A DNA stretch of 64,000 bases from Eutypa lata (lineage: Eukaryota > Ascomycota > Sordariomycetes > Xylariales > Diatrypaceae). The number at the start of each line of letters is the position of its first letter. Positions within the stretch are counted from its first letter, which is position 1. Positions 33,474-45,100 of this stretch are shown here, one piece after another. Position numbers and translations under genes: made by a program. The notes beneath the pieces are model-generated. The model was given only the letters and a program-made list of their open reading frames with translations. It was not told where the DNA came from and did no database searches. The DNA is taken from assembly GCA_022661535.1 (NCBI GenBank), contig JAKULF010000017.1, positions 496,001 to 560,000 on the forward strand. The letters are read 5' to 3'.

Positions 33474-35020
33474 TCACTTCTTGCCCCCAACATCAGGAGG
33501 CGGCACAGCCCCCACGACGCCACCGTCAGACACAGCGACCTGACCATCAGAAGCAGAAGCAGCGATTCGTCCACTGGGGGAACGGCCGCTCCCGCTGCCG
33601 GCGCTAGCATCTTTCGCAATCCGCACGCCCAGCTTGACATCGTAATCATCATCATCCTCGATCCACTCCATACCCTCATCCTCATCCTCATCATCATAGT
33701 CCTCCTCACCCTCCAAGTCCGGCTCCCCGACAACGCTCCTCCACACGCGCCCCCACATGCCCTTCTTCTGGACGAGCGCGAGCACCATGACAACGGGCAG
33801 ATGCCACACGGAGGCCCAGAACAAGCCCCTTGCGGAGCCCTTGGCGCCCTCGTGGCGCCAGAACCGCACGGCCTCGCGGGCCAGCCACAGGTTGACGGGC
33901 AAGCTCGTGACGGCGAAGCTCCAGTCGGTGACGCCGGCGGCGCAGAGCCCGACGCAGATGGGGACGAAGGCGAGGGCGTAGCGCAGGGCGACGCGGGCGT
34001 TCCGGGCGGGGTCGACCCAGCAGAGCATCTGGTGGCCGGCGCGGCGGTACTCGTCGCGGATGTTCCCGGATAGGGCCATGAAGTGGGGGAACTGCCAGGC
34101 GAAGAGCAGGGCGGCGAAGAGCCAGCCTCCCGCCGCGTCGCGCGTGAACAGGAGCTCCCGGAAGGAGCCGTCGCCCGTAGCCGACTCGCCCGCCGCGGCC
34201 GCCCAGCCCATGAGCGGCGGGATGCCGCCGACGAGGGCTCCCACCCACGTGTTGAGCCATGACATTCTCTTCATGGGCGTGTAGACGCCCGCGTAGAGGG
34301 CGATGTTGGCGGCGCCGAGGAAGGCTACCGTTGGGTTTACACCGAAGTAGAGACCGCCGATGCCGGAGAGGGCGGCGATGATGGCGAAGGCGAGGGCTTT
34401 GCGCTTGGAGAGCAAGCCTCGGACTAGAGGTCGGTTCCGTGTTCGCGTCATTTTGGCATCCCACGCCGGTTCGTAGAGCATATTTAGGGCGTTCGCGCTC
34501 GCGGAGCAGAGGGCTGTGCCGGTGGTTAGGAAGGTGAGGGTTAGAGGCGATAGCGAGGGCGTGTCGAGGCCGATGGAGGGCGAGAGGAAGGCCGGGACGG
34601 GATATAGAGCGTATGGTGTCATGGCGGTTAGGACTACTAAGACGGTAAGTCGAGGCTTCGATAAGGAGAGGTATAGTGAGAGCTGGCGACGGAACGAATG
34701 AGCTGGATGTTTCGTAGAGGCGGTGGTAAGAGCAGACGATGCATCTTGCGGTAGAGGGATATCGGTAGATGTCGGTGATGCCGGTTTTGACGCTGCTGCC
34801 GACAGTCTCGCAGCTTGTCGTCGCCTGTGTGGTAAGTCTTGGTTTATATGAGTATGGTGGCTCGCCGTTTTATTATTATCATTATCCACGCTACTGCCAT
34901 CCTCCTCCGCCGTGGTTGTTGAGGCTGTAGACCTCCTTCCACTAGCATCTTGGGTTCCTTGGGTTCGCGGTAAGAAGCGGTTGGATAGAAAATAGCCGCT
35001 CTTTAATCGAGATGCTTTCT

Positions 35021-35051
<31 letters not shown>

Positions 35052-35219
35052 TGTGTTTATGGCGACATCTCGAGTTGTTAAGGTTTGGCTGAATGGGCGG
35101 CGGGTTTGTGTATCGAAGGACCACCATCCCCCGCGCTGCTGATGACGATAGGTACAACGTAGACAAACATTATCGCGGGAGTAAAAGCGGAAGATATTTC
35201 CGGGAGACCGTATGCTCAT
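33474..35219 (-). CDS. cox10: Heme O synthase (protoheme IX farnesyltransferase)
   Basis: A single-exon 581-residue protein. COX10 adds a farnesyl group to heme B in the mitochondrial inner membrane, the first step toward heme A for cytochrome oxidase. The N-terminal 170 residues are basic, Ser/Thr-rich and low in acid, fitting an import sequence. The UbiA-type prenyltransferase core starts at LSLSKPRLTVLVVLTAMTPY. The prenyl-diphosphate binding loop is NMLYEPAWDAKMTRTRNRP, with the conserved Asn, Asp and Arg-Pro. Further marks are YTPMKRMSWLNTWVGALVGG, IPPLMGW and the second-loop AWQFPHFMAL, then RDEYRRAGHQML. Eight or so membrane helices are visible. After the core comes a long acidic C-terminal tail (EEDYDDEDEDEG...) ending in a Ser/Gly-rich stretch, longer than usual. 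One oddity is LSGNIRD, where LSW is common. The assignment is firm. Confidence 0.95.
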
Positions 35220-35633
35220 ACTGACCGAAGCTCATGTCGTCCACCAGAGGATGGAATTTATTGATTGATTGAGAGAGAGTAAAGGTCAATTGGCAATTGT
35301 CTTTTCTGTTCTTTTCCTGGCTTCCAGGTCTTCGCGAAAGCTTCGAGGTATTTTATTTAAGCTTCGGATCAGGTGCTGATCAGAATCAGGTCATGTCATA
35401 GCATTTCTGGGCATTTCAATTGGCAAAGAAAATTCATCGGACCATCGGTCATTGCTGGACCCCGGTCTTCTCTTCTTATAAATGCATTTATTCATATATG
35501 ACAGACATCTATTTAAGCTATTGACTGCATACCACCACTCAGTCTACCAGTAGTTAAGCCCAACACCAGACAAAGCAACGATGTAATATCCAACTCAATG
35601 TCTACCAGAAGCCGTATTATTTTATGAGCTATT
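35220..35633. other. Intergenic: COX10 promoter side
   Basis: Short non-coding region holding the COX10 upstream sequence. Nothing else recognised. Confidence 0.4.
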
Positions 35634-35777
35634 CTAGTCTATCTCTCCATCATAACATTCCCAGTCGATATCATCAACTTCATTACACTCTTCAGCAAGC
35701 GCAATAGATGCCACTACCAGCAACGACAATAGCAACCCACCTGTCCCTACCCTAAAGATTGTCAACGCTGTTTCCAT
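35634..35777 (-). CDS. Candidate 47-residue secreted peptide
   Basis: A short frame of 48 codons including TAG, starting at the ATG at 35775-35777. The first 28 residues look like a signal peptide: METALTIFRVG, then a hydrophobic core LLLSLLVVASIALA with small residues at the expected cleavage point. The predicted mature peptide is about 19 residues, EECNEVDDIDWECYDGEID: very acidic, with two cysteines ten residues apart that could form one disulfide. It lies between COX10 and the NCS1 transporter and overlaps neither. The peptide is too short for statistical coding tests, so it is a candidate only. It might also be the first exon of a longer spliced gene. I know of no matching family. Confidence 0.35.
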   Translation of the reverse strand: METALTIFRVGTGGLLLSLLVVASIALAEECNEVDDIDWECYDGEID

Positions 35778-36196
35778 TTTTGTCTGCTAAGTCTTGATGC
35801 ACTCGCTCGAATATAATGTAGAGGAAGTTGTTTTCTTTAATTGATGGATCAAAGGGTGTATAAGTACCAAGTCTACTATTTCGTTTCGTAGAATGACAGC
35901 ATGTTTCTGACCGCTGTGACTATATACCTAGACGAACCTTGGCGGTACTAGATCATTCGTGATTATCTAGGTGGTGCCTAAGACTGTTGACCATGTGAGT
36001 CCACTGCATAACTAAGTAGGTATGTGTTGCCTTACCTCACAGGCAGTTTAGTATTGAGTAAACCGTGGCACATTATAATGAATGAGCCAGAAGCTACGGT
36101 ACTATATCGTACTGTATTCACTATCTAATCTCACATACACTCATCGGGTAGTGTAACTGTACAGTTAATACCTCAACCTCCTCACCAATCACAACT
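35778..36196. other. Intergenic, no gene seen
   Basis: About 0.4 kb lying upstream of the peptide candidate and at the 3' end of the NCS1 transporter. Nothing recognised. Confidence 0.4.
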
Positions 36197-38106
36197 TCAG
36201 AGCGGTTTAGAGAACGGCTGCTCACTCTTCTCCACATCGCTTTCTGCTACCGGGTGTGCCAGAATCGCCGTACCCTCCAAATCCCAGATCGTATCGTTGA
36301 GCAACGTGCCCTTAGCCGGTACCGCGTAGCTGAGAGCCGTATAGAGCACGATGGAAGTGACGAACCCGAACAGCCAATTGAAAGTATACAGATTCGTGAT
36401 TCCATCGCCGATACTCACACTCCCAGGAGTGATACTCTTAGCGAGGCCCGGTAACAGCGGCGTCACGGGGACCAGGAACGCAACAGCAGCGCGCCAGTTG
36501 CAACCTCCCCTATACCGGTACCGGCCGCGCGGATCATACAAGCCGGGTATATCGACGTGGCCCTTCTTGACAAGCCAGTAGTCAGCAGCCATGATACCAG
36601 CCATCGGGCCCAGGAACACGGCATAGCCGCCCATGAAAGCGAGGAAGGTCTGGGCCGAGCTCAGAATCTTCCAAGGGACGAGGACCCAACCGGCGATTAT
36701 AGCCGCTACGACGCAGCCCCTCCGAATATTGACCCAGCGCGGACACAGCACGGTCAGGTCATTAGCAGCCGAGATAGAATTAGCCGTGATGTTGGTGCCG
36801 ACCTGGGCGATATACCAAGCGAAAGCGGCGAAGAAAGCCGCGCACCTACCGCCCGCACCGTAATCCAGCCAGATCTCGACGATGTCGAGCGGGTTCCACA
36901 GGTACGTGCCGCTGAACACCTTGCTGGCCGACGTGGTCACGATGCCGAGCGTCCCGCAGAGCGTGAAGATGACGGGCATGAACGGGAGCTGGACCCACTG
37001 GCCGCCGGGGGCCCGCGCGTACCGCGTGAAGTCCGGGATGTTGACCGCGAGCGTGCTCCAGTTCCCCGTGACGGCCGACATGCACGAGAGCCACAGCCAG
37101 GCGTACCGGGTACCCGTGGCCGTCGGCTGCAGCGCGAAGATCTCGCCGCCGCCGCCCGCCTCGCGCACGCACCACCCCATCGTCGCGATCGCCGCTACGG
37201 GCGCCGCCACCAGCTTGATCCAGAATAGGGGCCGCAGCTTCGTGGGGTGGATTAGTAGGAGCGGGAGCTGGATGATCCAGAACAGGAAGTACGAGAGCAT
37301 CCCCTGCGTCGTGATCCCGGCCGAGGCCGGGAGCTGGTTCGGTATGTCGTTGTATGAGGGCGCCCAGGCTCGCAGCATGATCGTGATGCACATGGCTCCG
37401 TTGGCACCCTGTCATTCCGTCGATTCGCTTAGCGTTAGCCTTCATATGTGCATGATGTACCGTGCTTTGTTGGAGTTGTGGACCCTTCTTGTATAGGACT
37501 GTACGTACCTGGATCCCAAGCCAGAACATAGCCAGGATAGCACGGCTAATAATACAAAAATAACGGAGGTAGTAGCCGAAGCTGCTCGACGCGATCATGG
37601 GAAACGGGACGTGAAGCTTGGCACCGATCGATCCGTTCAGCACCAGAGGGATAGCGACACAGAAATTGCCCACTAGCATGATCGGGATGGCCTCCCGCCA
37701 GCTGAGACCAACTTCGAGGATCGCCGAGGCTGTCTGCCACGTACTCAGATTGATCGTATCGGTAGCCCAATATGCCATGATGGTCCAAATGGTCCACGTA
37801 CGGTCCTCGACAGGCGTCGGGTCTTTATATGCGTCATCGCGTCCGCGTCAGTGATACCTCTTTTATATATATATCAAAGCTTGGTAGTCGGATCTTGAAA
37901 ACGAACGAATGCATGCATGCATACATACCCATATCGCGATTGGTCCATACGTAATCTGGAGCGAGCGCCCCCGTCTGTTTAGGGATTTCCCATGAGTGAA
38001 GAGACGTGAATCTCCGTTTGAGCTTCTGCGCGTACACCGTTGGTTCCTTCATCGTAATGTCGAATAAGTAGGTAGACTTCCGTCTCAGTCGCGATATCAC
38101 GTTCAC
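36197..38106 (-). CDS. NCS1 family nucleobase-type transporter (Fur-like)
   Basis: Three exons on the minus strand (38106-37929, 37822-37509, 37408-36197) join in phase to 567 residues. NCS1 proteins are twelve-helix proton or sodium symporters; the fungal Fur branch carries uracil, allantoin, uridine or related compounds across the plasma membrane. Family marks are NRDMDPTPVEDRTW before helix 1, ATDTINLSTWQTASAILEVG in helix 1, PFPMIASSSFGYYLRYF, the GANGAMC start of helix 3, WIIQLPLLLIHPTKLRPLFW, NWSTLAVNIPDFTRYAR in helix 6, GTNITANSISAANDLT in helix 8 and GPMAGIMAADYWLVKKG in helix 10. The cytosolic tail ends in a short acidic and Ser-containing segment. The ATG at 38106 gives a normal basic cytosolic N-terminus. 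Specificity cannot be read from sequence alone. No purine or pyrimidine catabolic gene is nearby. Confidence 0.92.
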
Positions 38107-39354
38107 ATACGACAGTAGGAGGGAAAGTAGCCTCCTAAGATGTCCATCGCACCTGGGCTGAGGGGGCCTGGGCGCCAGACTGGTTATAAATGCATGTCAG
38201 ACGGTCCCTGATTGCTTCTTCGTCGGAACTAACGTTAGCTATTCACGCGGCGCTGTAACCCAATCTACGTATGTAGTGTAACATAAAGTTTAGTCTAACG
38301 TACCTAGACCAGAACTACCTACCTAGGTTACCTGTCTACCTGCCTACGTACGCATCGATGCGAGGGACGCATAACACCACATGTGATGTGCAGATGGCAC
38401 CGAACGAGTGAAAGATAACGAAGGCAGTCAGTCCTGCATGGTTATGGTACATAATGAGACTGGTATTCCTTGAAGATAGAATAGGTCCAATTGGATGTGT
38501 CGTTCTTATCAGCCTCGGCAGGCCGCTTGCTCAATCCAGCATAGCCAATAGTGTGTCTATCGGCAGTCATGCATCAACTATAGCCCGATAACGAGTTGCG
38601 GAATGCCCTGCTACGATGATCTGATGCCGTGGCACGCATCTTAGCATCTCACAAACACAAGTGCGGAACTGGAAGGGGGACATGTCCCCCCCAGGATATG
38701 TTCGTTTCCATATTGTGCATGTTTCATTCATATAGAGTTATTAATAGGCAATGTCTCAAGAACTCAAAGATACCTAGGACTAGTACTAGGTAGTTTCCGG
38801 ACAGAGATAGAATTGTACATATATGAAACGAAGTAAGGGTTGGGTTGTTGGTCTTAAATTTATATTCTCCGAGAATGAAAGCGTTTAAAACATCTCCTGT
38901 CTGTCACTGGGGAAACCTCGTCGCTCATCAGCCTATCACGAGTTCGTAATCGCAATAGACAAGTAAAATCTACCATATCATTCGCAGGCCATCCCGGTAT
39001 TCTCTTTGATGACTTTCTTCTTTCAATCTGTCGTCATTCCCTACAGGAATTGAGTAGATGCTTGCGATTGTAGGTATAGGTTGCCTGGACATAACACCTA
39101 CATACTTCTAAGTACGTAGATAAGACGGACCTAATGAAATCTAGATTCAAAGCCAATGGGCACCGGCATGCAGCCGGAACCTTTAGGTCACCACAGTCAA
39201 GCTGCAACACACGGGTAGAATTACACCAGTAGAATTACACCAGTAGGTTATTTACTAAGGAAATTCTCATTTCGCATTATATCCTTCCCTGGATACAATA
39301 CATTTAGAAATAAGCTACAATGTCAGAGCCTTCTCATTCCGGTCCACACCTCCC
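38107..39354. other. Intergenic, no gene seen
   Basis: Promoter side of the NCS1 transporter and 3' flank of the transaldolase. ACCT/AGGT repeats occur at 38316-38346 and a direct repeat of about 17 bp (agaattacaccagtag) at 39217-39248. No coding frame. Confidence 0.5.
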
Positions 39355-40652
39355 TTACTGTCGCGCCAGCCCTTCCAAAGCCTCCTGTTTCTCACAGAAG
39401 ATGTTGATAGCTTGGATGATTTTGCCTTCCGCCTTGCCATTCAGGCTTCGAGTGAACGCCAAACGCCACGCGCTTTCGTCATCGAGGATGCCGCTGTAGT
39501 CGCCGAACGTCTCGTCCGCCTTGTTCTTAAACACGGATCCGGTGTCTCCCTCCCAGGGGTTCGCAGGGGTCTCCGAGAGCTTGGTCAACAGAGGAGGAGC
39601 AACAGTGATGTGATGCACCCCCGCTAGCTTCATGACCTCCTGGATGGACGTCAGACTGGCGGGCAGGACTTGGGTTTTGCTGCCGGTCTTCTCGTAGTAC
39701 CGCTGTGCCGAACCGCAAAAGTCGAATGCTTTGTTCTCGTCGACGTAACTGATGAGTCGAATTGTTAAGTTAACATGCTATTACACACACACTTTCTCTC
39801 TCTCTCTCTCCAGACATGTGTGGCTTGACTGGACTCACCCCGCGTCAAAGTGGACCCTGAGCTCATTGATGTACGGAGCGATATAGGTACAGCCTGCGTG
39901 CGAGGCCAGTGCGGCCTGTTCCATACAGAACATGGTAGTCGCCAAGGTAGCGATGCCTTGATTCTCTAGCTCACGACAGGCCTGTATCCCTTCCCATGTC
40001 GCCGGAATCTTTATGCAAACCCTCTTGGTATCATACGTCGGGTCCAGCTCTTTGAATATTGCGACAATGCCTTTTGTTCCAGTCGTTAGGTGTTAGTAGG
40101 GACCAGCTTATGTTATGTGTTTCAGAGATGGTGGACGACTAGAAATGGGTCTTACGCTGGCCATTCTCAATAGTCTTCTGCTTGGAATAGGAGTAATTTG
40201 TATTTGTCTGGATGTGCGAATATCCCTTCAGGTGTGGCACGATACGTAGGGCTAGCTTAACCATCATCACCTCGACGGCCAGCTCGGCTGTATCTACGTT
40301 CGGGTAAGCCTGTTTCTTCGCCGTAGCGAAAGCGATGGCATCTTGGATGAGTTGGGCGTGCACCGGCTTGCCCTCGTTATCAACACGAATCAACTCATGA
40401 TAGGCAATAGCCTATGGAGCGGTTAGTCATCAAATGATGCTTTGATACATTGTATGCCGTCAGGTAGCCACAGTACCTGGTTGGATGTGCAGTCAACGAA
40501 TGGACCAAGTTTCGCCGGTACTGCGATATTTTAGTTTCTCCTTGATCCCATATGAGTTTGACGATTGACTGACCTTCAAGATCGAAGGTGTCGCAGTCTA
40601 CGGCACTATGCGCGCGGAGCACATCCAGTAGTGTCTGTGTATCTGCCCCCAT
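39355..40652 (-). CDS. Transaldolase
   Basis: Five exons on the minus strand (40652-40574, 40520-40477, 40411-40156, 40070-39839, 39748-39355) join in phase to 334 residues, the usual transaldolase length. The enzyme moves a three-carbon dihydroxyacetone unit between sugar phosphates in the cytosolic pentose phosphate pathway. The catalytic Schiff-base lysine is in RVCIKIPATWEGIQA (about residue 147). Other family marks are SAVDCDTFDLE near the start, DCTSNQAIAYH, IATLATTMFCMEQAALASHAG, TYIAPYINEL, the KTQVLPASLTSIQEVMKLAG strand and HHITVAPPLL. The start is the ATG in MGADTQTLL. Intron density is higher than in most main-pathway fungal transaldolases, and the sequence differs from the highly conserved fungal Tal1 pattern. 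It may be a second, specialised paralogue rather than the housekeeping copy. Confidence 0.88.
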
Positions 40653-42131
40653 TTTGGTAGTGTTTGATAGTAAGTAGGTAAACAATATAGGATAACGAGG
40701 AATCTACGAACCGTCGTTGACGATTGAGAAGAAAATACCAACCTTTGCAGCCCCCCCTTATAGAAGTCGGTAGTCCCAATAAATGTCCGTGCAGATGCGA
40801 TTTCGGGCGGGGGAATCCCCATATGACTAGAAGCTATGAGAAGCTATGAAAACCTACCCCTATGTAGTTAACTGGCAAAGGGATAGCTCTATCCATTATT
40901 ATACGATATAGTCTCTTCCCCATATTTTAACTCCTCAACCCCAGTGACCAGCAACTCCACCAGACCCATGATGTTCACGATAGCTTTGTTTAGAGGTCCG
41001 TTGGAGAAAAGAAGACAACCGGCCTATAACTAGAGATACGCCAACTTTTTATTCTTTTCTCCCGTGCATTGTGAATATCCGCTAAACATGTCTCTCTCCC
41101 ACTCTCCCACCACCAGCACATCTTCAGCACAATCCACTAAAACCTTCCTATCGGCGATCTCGGCATGCACGCTGGTTACGTAAATCAAGTTTTTTTTCCC
41201 ATTACCTTTTGAAGACCTGCGAAATGTTTGGCTCGAAGAGATACGACGCCATTCATTCCTAGAGCGATATGTAAAGAGGCTGGAATTATTACTAAGTAGG
41301 ATGTATTAGACCTATGAGCATCACCGGATTACATGCCGCCAAGCTGCAGTGTCCTTTTCGATATTTTCTATAGAAAACGGAAATGGAAGCGAGTAGTCGC
41401 GGAGACGTTTTCATGAGAAAGTTAGACAGGCATGGCAACGCCCGTTTCGCATATGAACGGGAAAGGATTAGTTTAGTAGAAAACTTGGCCAGGTGAGACA
41501 CAAAACGAGCAGCTCAAAATAGCCAAAGTCAAGCGAGACACCATTAAACACAGATACCATGGAGAAACATGTATACCACTTCCACGTAGTAACTGGAATA
41601 TTTGAGAGCTTATTCCGACAAAAAGGTTTTCTTCCGCTTAACCTCCTTCTAGATCAAGGGGTGAAGAACTAGTTAGATACTGCCGGAAACGGGTATTCTG
41701 TCTTTGAATGCCATCATTAAATAACAACTAAACTAGACGCATTCAGTATGGCCGGTTCAGGTATCTTGTCTGGTTGTCTGGGCGTTGTGCGTCAACTAGA
41801 CATCTCTTAGACCAAAAGCGTGGAATGGAATGTACCAAATTTTGAACGCATGCTCGTTTGTCTTCGACCACCAATGTCAAAGGAATGTACATGGGCTTAC
41901 TAGGTCAACCAAACTAGTCACCTTCTTGAGCTCTATTATCTAGTAAAATATCCCCCCTATTCCTTTGTCCATTGTATTTGAATCCCTCATCACTCTCTCA
42001 TTTTCATCTCGTCTTTTCTTCCATCTCTTATTAGCCAGGTAAGTTTCACGGGCCTCTATACTGAGACTCTTGGATCACTTCTCCGGCAAGTTGTAGGCTT
42101 CTCATGGCACGATCCGCTTAGCGGGAAGAGC
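40653..42131. other. Divergent intergenic region, no gene seen
   Basis: Separates the transaldolase start from the giant gene start. A 70-codon frame at 41292-41501 has no features. The 5' leader of the giant gene may contain an intron, since GTAAGT occurs at 42040, but this is not certain. Confidence 0.45.
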
Positions 42132-45100
42132 ATGATAACCCCTTTTGTCTCTATGAGAAAAGCCCGCGCACGACGCCTACAAGCCATCAAAGACAGAAGA
42201 ATTCTAAGCAGACACCGGGAACCGGATTATACAAGAAATACTACCAAAAGTAACCATCGAAGTATTACACCACGCCGTCAAAAGTCACCAACGAGTAATA
42301 CAAAGTTGGGTTCGCCAGTGGAGTCGACGGTGATGACCACACAGGTAGCACCGCAGTCCACTCGGCAGGGCGGGAACGCGAGGCAGCCGGCATGGATGAC
42401 AAAGATATCACAAATTCTTGTAGAATCCGCATCTAGCCAGCTGGTCCCGACGAGAAACACTACGGGGACTGCGAAGGACTCGACGGCATTGAGTGTTCTT
42501 CCCAAAGTCCCTTTTCAGGATCGAGTAGATCCACTTACCGTCCCAACCGACGACAAATTCGCTAACGTGGAACGATATTTCCAATTCCTGTTGCGGCGTC
42601 GAAACCTGACACTTGAACAGATCCTTGAATCTCACTTTGACGAACACGAGAAATCGCTGATAATCCCTGTCAGCGGTCCGCCCGAGACTGTCCGGTGGCA
42701 GAAGGAAAACAGCATCCGTTACCAGAGCCTCCTACAGACAAGTTTCAAAGGGAAGATTCCCTCGTTGCAGCTCAAGTTGGCGATGCTCTACTTTGGGCTC
42801 CCAGTCGCGCCAATAAAGATAGGCCCGAACCAGGCCGTAGACATAATGGACCTGGACTTCTTAGAGGACAAGGTGGTCCATGAGCCCGACCCTCTAAAGT
42901 TTCTAGAAGACTACTCGGTGAGATGCTATGGAGATACTTCGCGTCGTGGTAGGCCTTGCCGTAAACCTCCGTTTAATATAACTTTCTCTTTTGCTAATAT
43001 CATCACAGAAAGAAATAAAAGTTTCTACAAGCTTGCACCGACTCAGAAATTCACATCGCGGAGCCTACCACCCGATACGTTGCTGAGTCTCCGTGGTGGA
43101 ACCCTAGAATCCGACCTCTCTTCGGAAGAAGACCACCTAGCAATGGCAACTCTTGTTAACCCCGAAGACTGGATGAAATTAGATGGCGGGGAAGACACTC
43201 AGTCCGACGAACCCCATTTCCTGGTGCTAGGCTTCCAAGGTGCCGTTACCTGCAATGCAGATTACCTCGATTTCGTGAGGGCGGTAGATAGAGTACTTAG
43301 TTTCCGACACACGTACGACTACCAGATCTCTATACATGCCTACGAAGTCCAGCCTAGCGGAGACATACAGAACAAAGCTCCACTCATGTCGGCAACGGGA
43401 ACGATCTTCCACGGGGTGGCGCCTCCATCGACAGATCCCATATTGAAGGTACTTACTACCTATTATAACCAGTTTGCAGAGTCTGCATATCAGTCGGCTG
43501 CCATGTTCGTGCATTACAAGGGAGAGACTGCGCCATCAACTCCTGAGCCTCTCTTGACCGATAAGAACGTCGTGTGGCTTCATGACGCAACTGATGTAAC
43601 CGTCATGAACATGATGTACATGAGGATACCGGAGAACCTGAGCCAACATTTTAAGCCAAATCAATTTGTAAACGGCTATACCAACGCGGTGAAGAATATC
43701 TTCCCGCGCACACCCTCAAGAGGTTTTGAGTATGTAGTAGCGAGAAGCGATGGCGGAGGATTCAAAAGGATGCCGGGAAGTTCGTACGGATTGCTCGAGC
43801 CGCCACGTAGCGTGTGGAACGAGGTTATTCAAAACCGCTATAAGCAAAGGAGCTCGAAAGATTACATCTCACCGGCCATTTATTTGAACCCTATATTGGA
43901 TATATTGGACGAGAGCGTAACAGTATTAGTCGCAGACTGCTATAATGATTTTTCCCAAATCCAACCGAAAGATATCACCGATGTCAACAAGGATCAAGCG
44001 ACGATAAATACCATAAGGGGGGCTGTCAATGATTCCAACTCCGGCTTGCGAGATCTAAAACCAGCTTTGTCGGCCGTAGACGTCTGGTTCCCTTCAGCAA
44101 TGATCTTGGACCCCAAGGTTCCGCCATTCAAGATTAGGGATATCCTAACCCCCTCTTCGCAAACATCAACAGACTGGCGCAACGCCGCGCACTCCATACA
44201 GAACAAGTTCAAAACCGGGTTGCCTTCCGGCCCGAGCCTCATAGTCCGTCCCGTTTTTAAAACTTACACGCTCCACGCTAACGGGAACACGTGGACTGTT
44301 GACATTAACCAACTCCCATTACTGGACTTCCTTAATCATGCCGTACAAAATATGTTTCCAAAGGAACTGGTCAGTGTCGCTGGATTGAGGACCCGGTGCC
44401 TGCATTTGACACAGACTACGTGGAACCGGGACACTAGTTCCTTTGTTGTTCGGTTCGAGACCTCCCAAGAAGAGTGGTCTTGGATCGTCAGGCATATCAC
44501 AGAGCCAGATATTACCGTGACCGTACAAGACACATGGGACAATGAATGGAGTAAGTACTAGCTGGCCCTCTGCATACAAGATACTGACTTTATTCTACTA
44601 TAGCCCCAGCGTCAGAGGGGACGATTTCCATATATTCAGGCAAATCAGCTCAACCAGCTCCATCACCAAGTACTGAATGGGGTCCCCGTTATGAGATAGC
44701 CAATATTATGAAGCTTGCTCCTTTCAGTTTTGATCCTCCTAAGACAACTCCAGCTACAGGTCCAATAACAACTACGGCTACAACAGTTCCAGCTACAACA
44801 GTTCCAGCTACAACAGTTCCAGCTACAACAGTTCCAGCTACAACAGTTCCAGCTACAACAGTTCCAGCTACAAAACCCACAGGAACAGCAGCCCCTGCAA
44901 CAACTACTCCAGCTACAACGACTCCAGGTCCAACAGTTCCAGATCCAGCAATAACGAAAAATACGCTAAACGGACAGAACCTTACGAGCCTTCGGCAACT
45001 CTTCTTTGGTACTATCTGGAAGTCCGGAAATCCTATTACAACAGTCCCAGATCCGGCCACAACAGTTCCAGATCCGGCCACAACAGTTCCAGATCCGGCT

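Noticed and set aside
33706..34464. 252-codon alternative frame inside COX10
   Set aside because: Arg-rich out-of-frame reading of a GC-rich gene.
36557..37228. 223-codon frame antisense to the NCS1 transporter
   Set aside because: Gene on the opposite strand fully explains the open frame; sequence is Arg/Asp-rich shadow.
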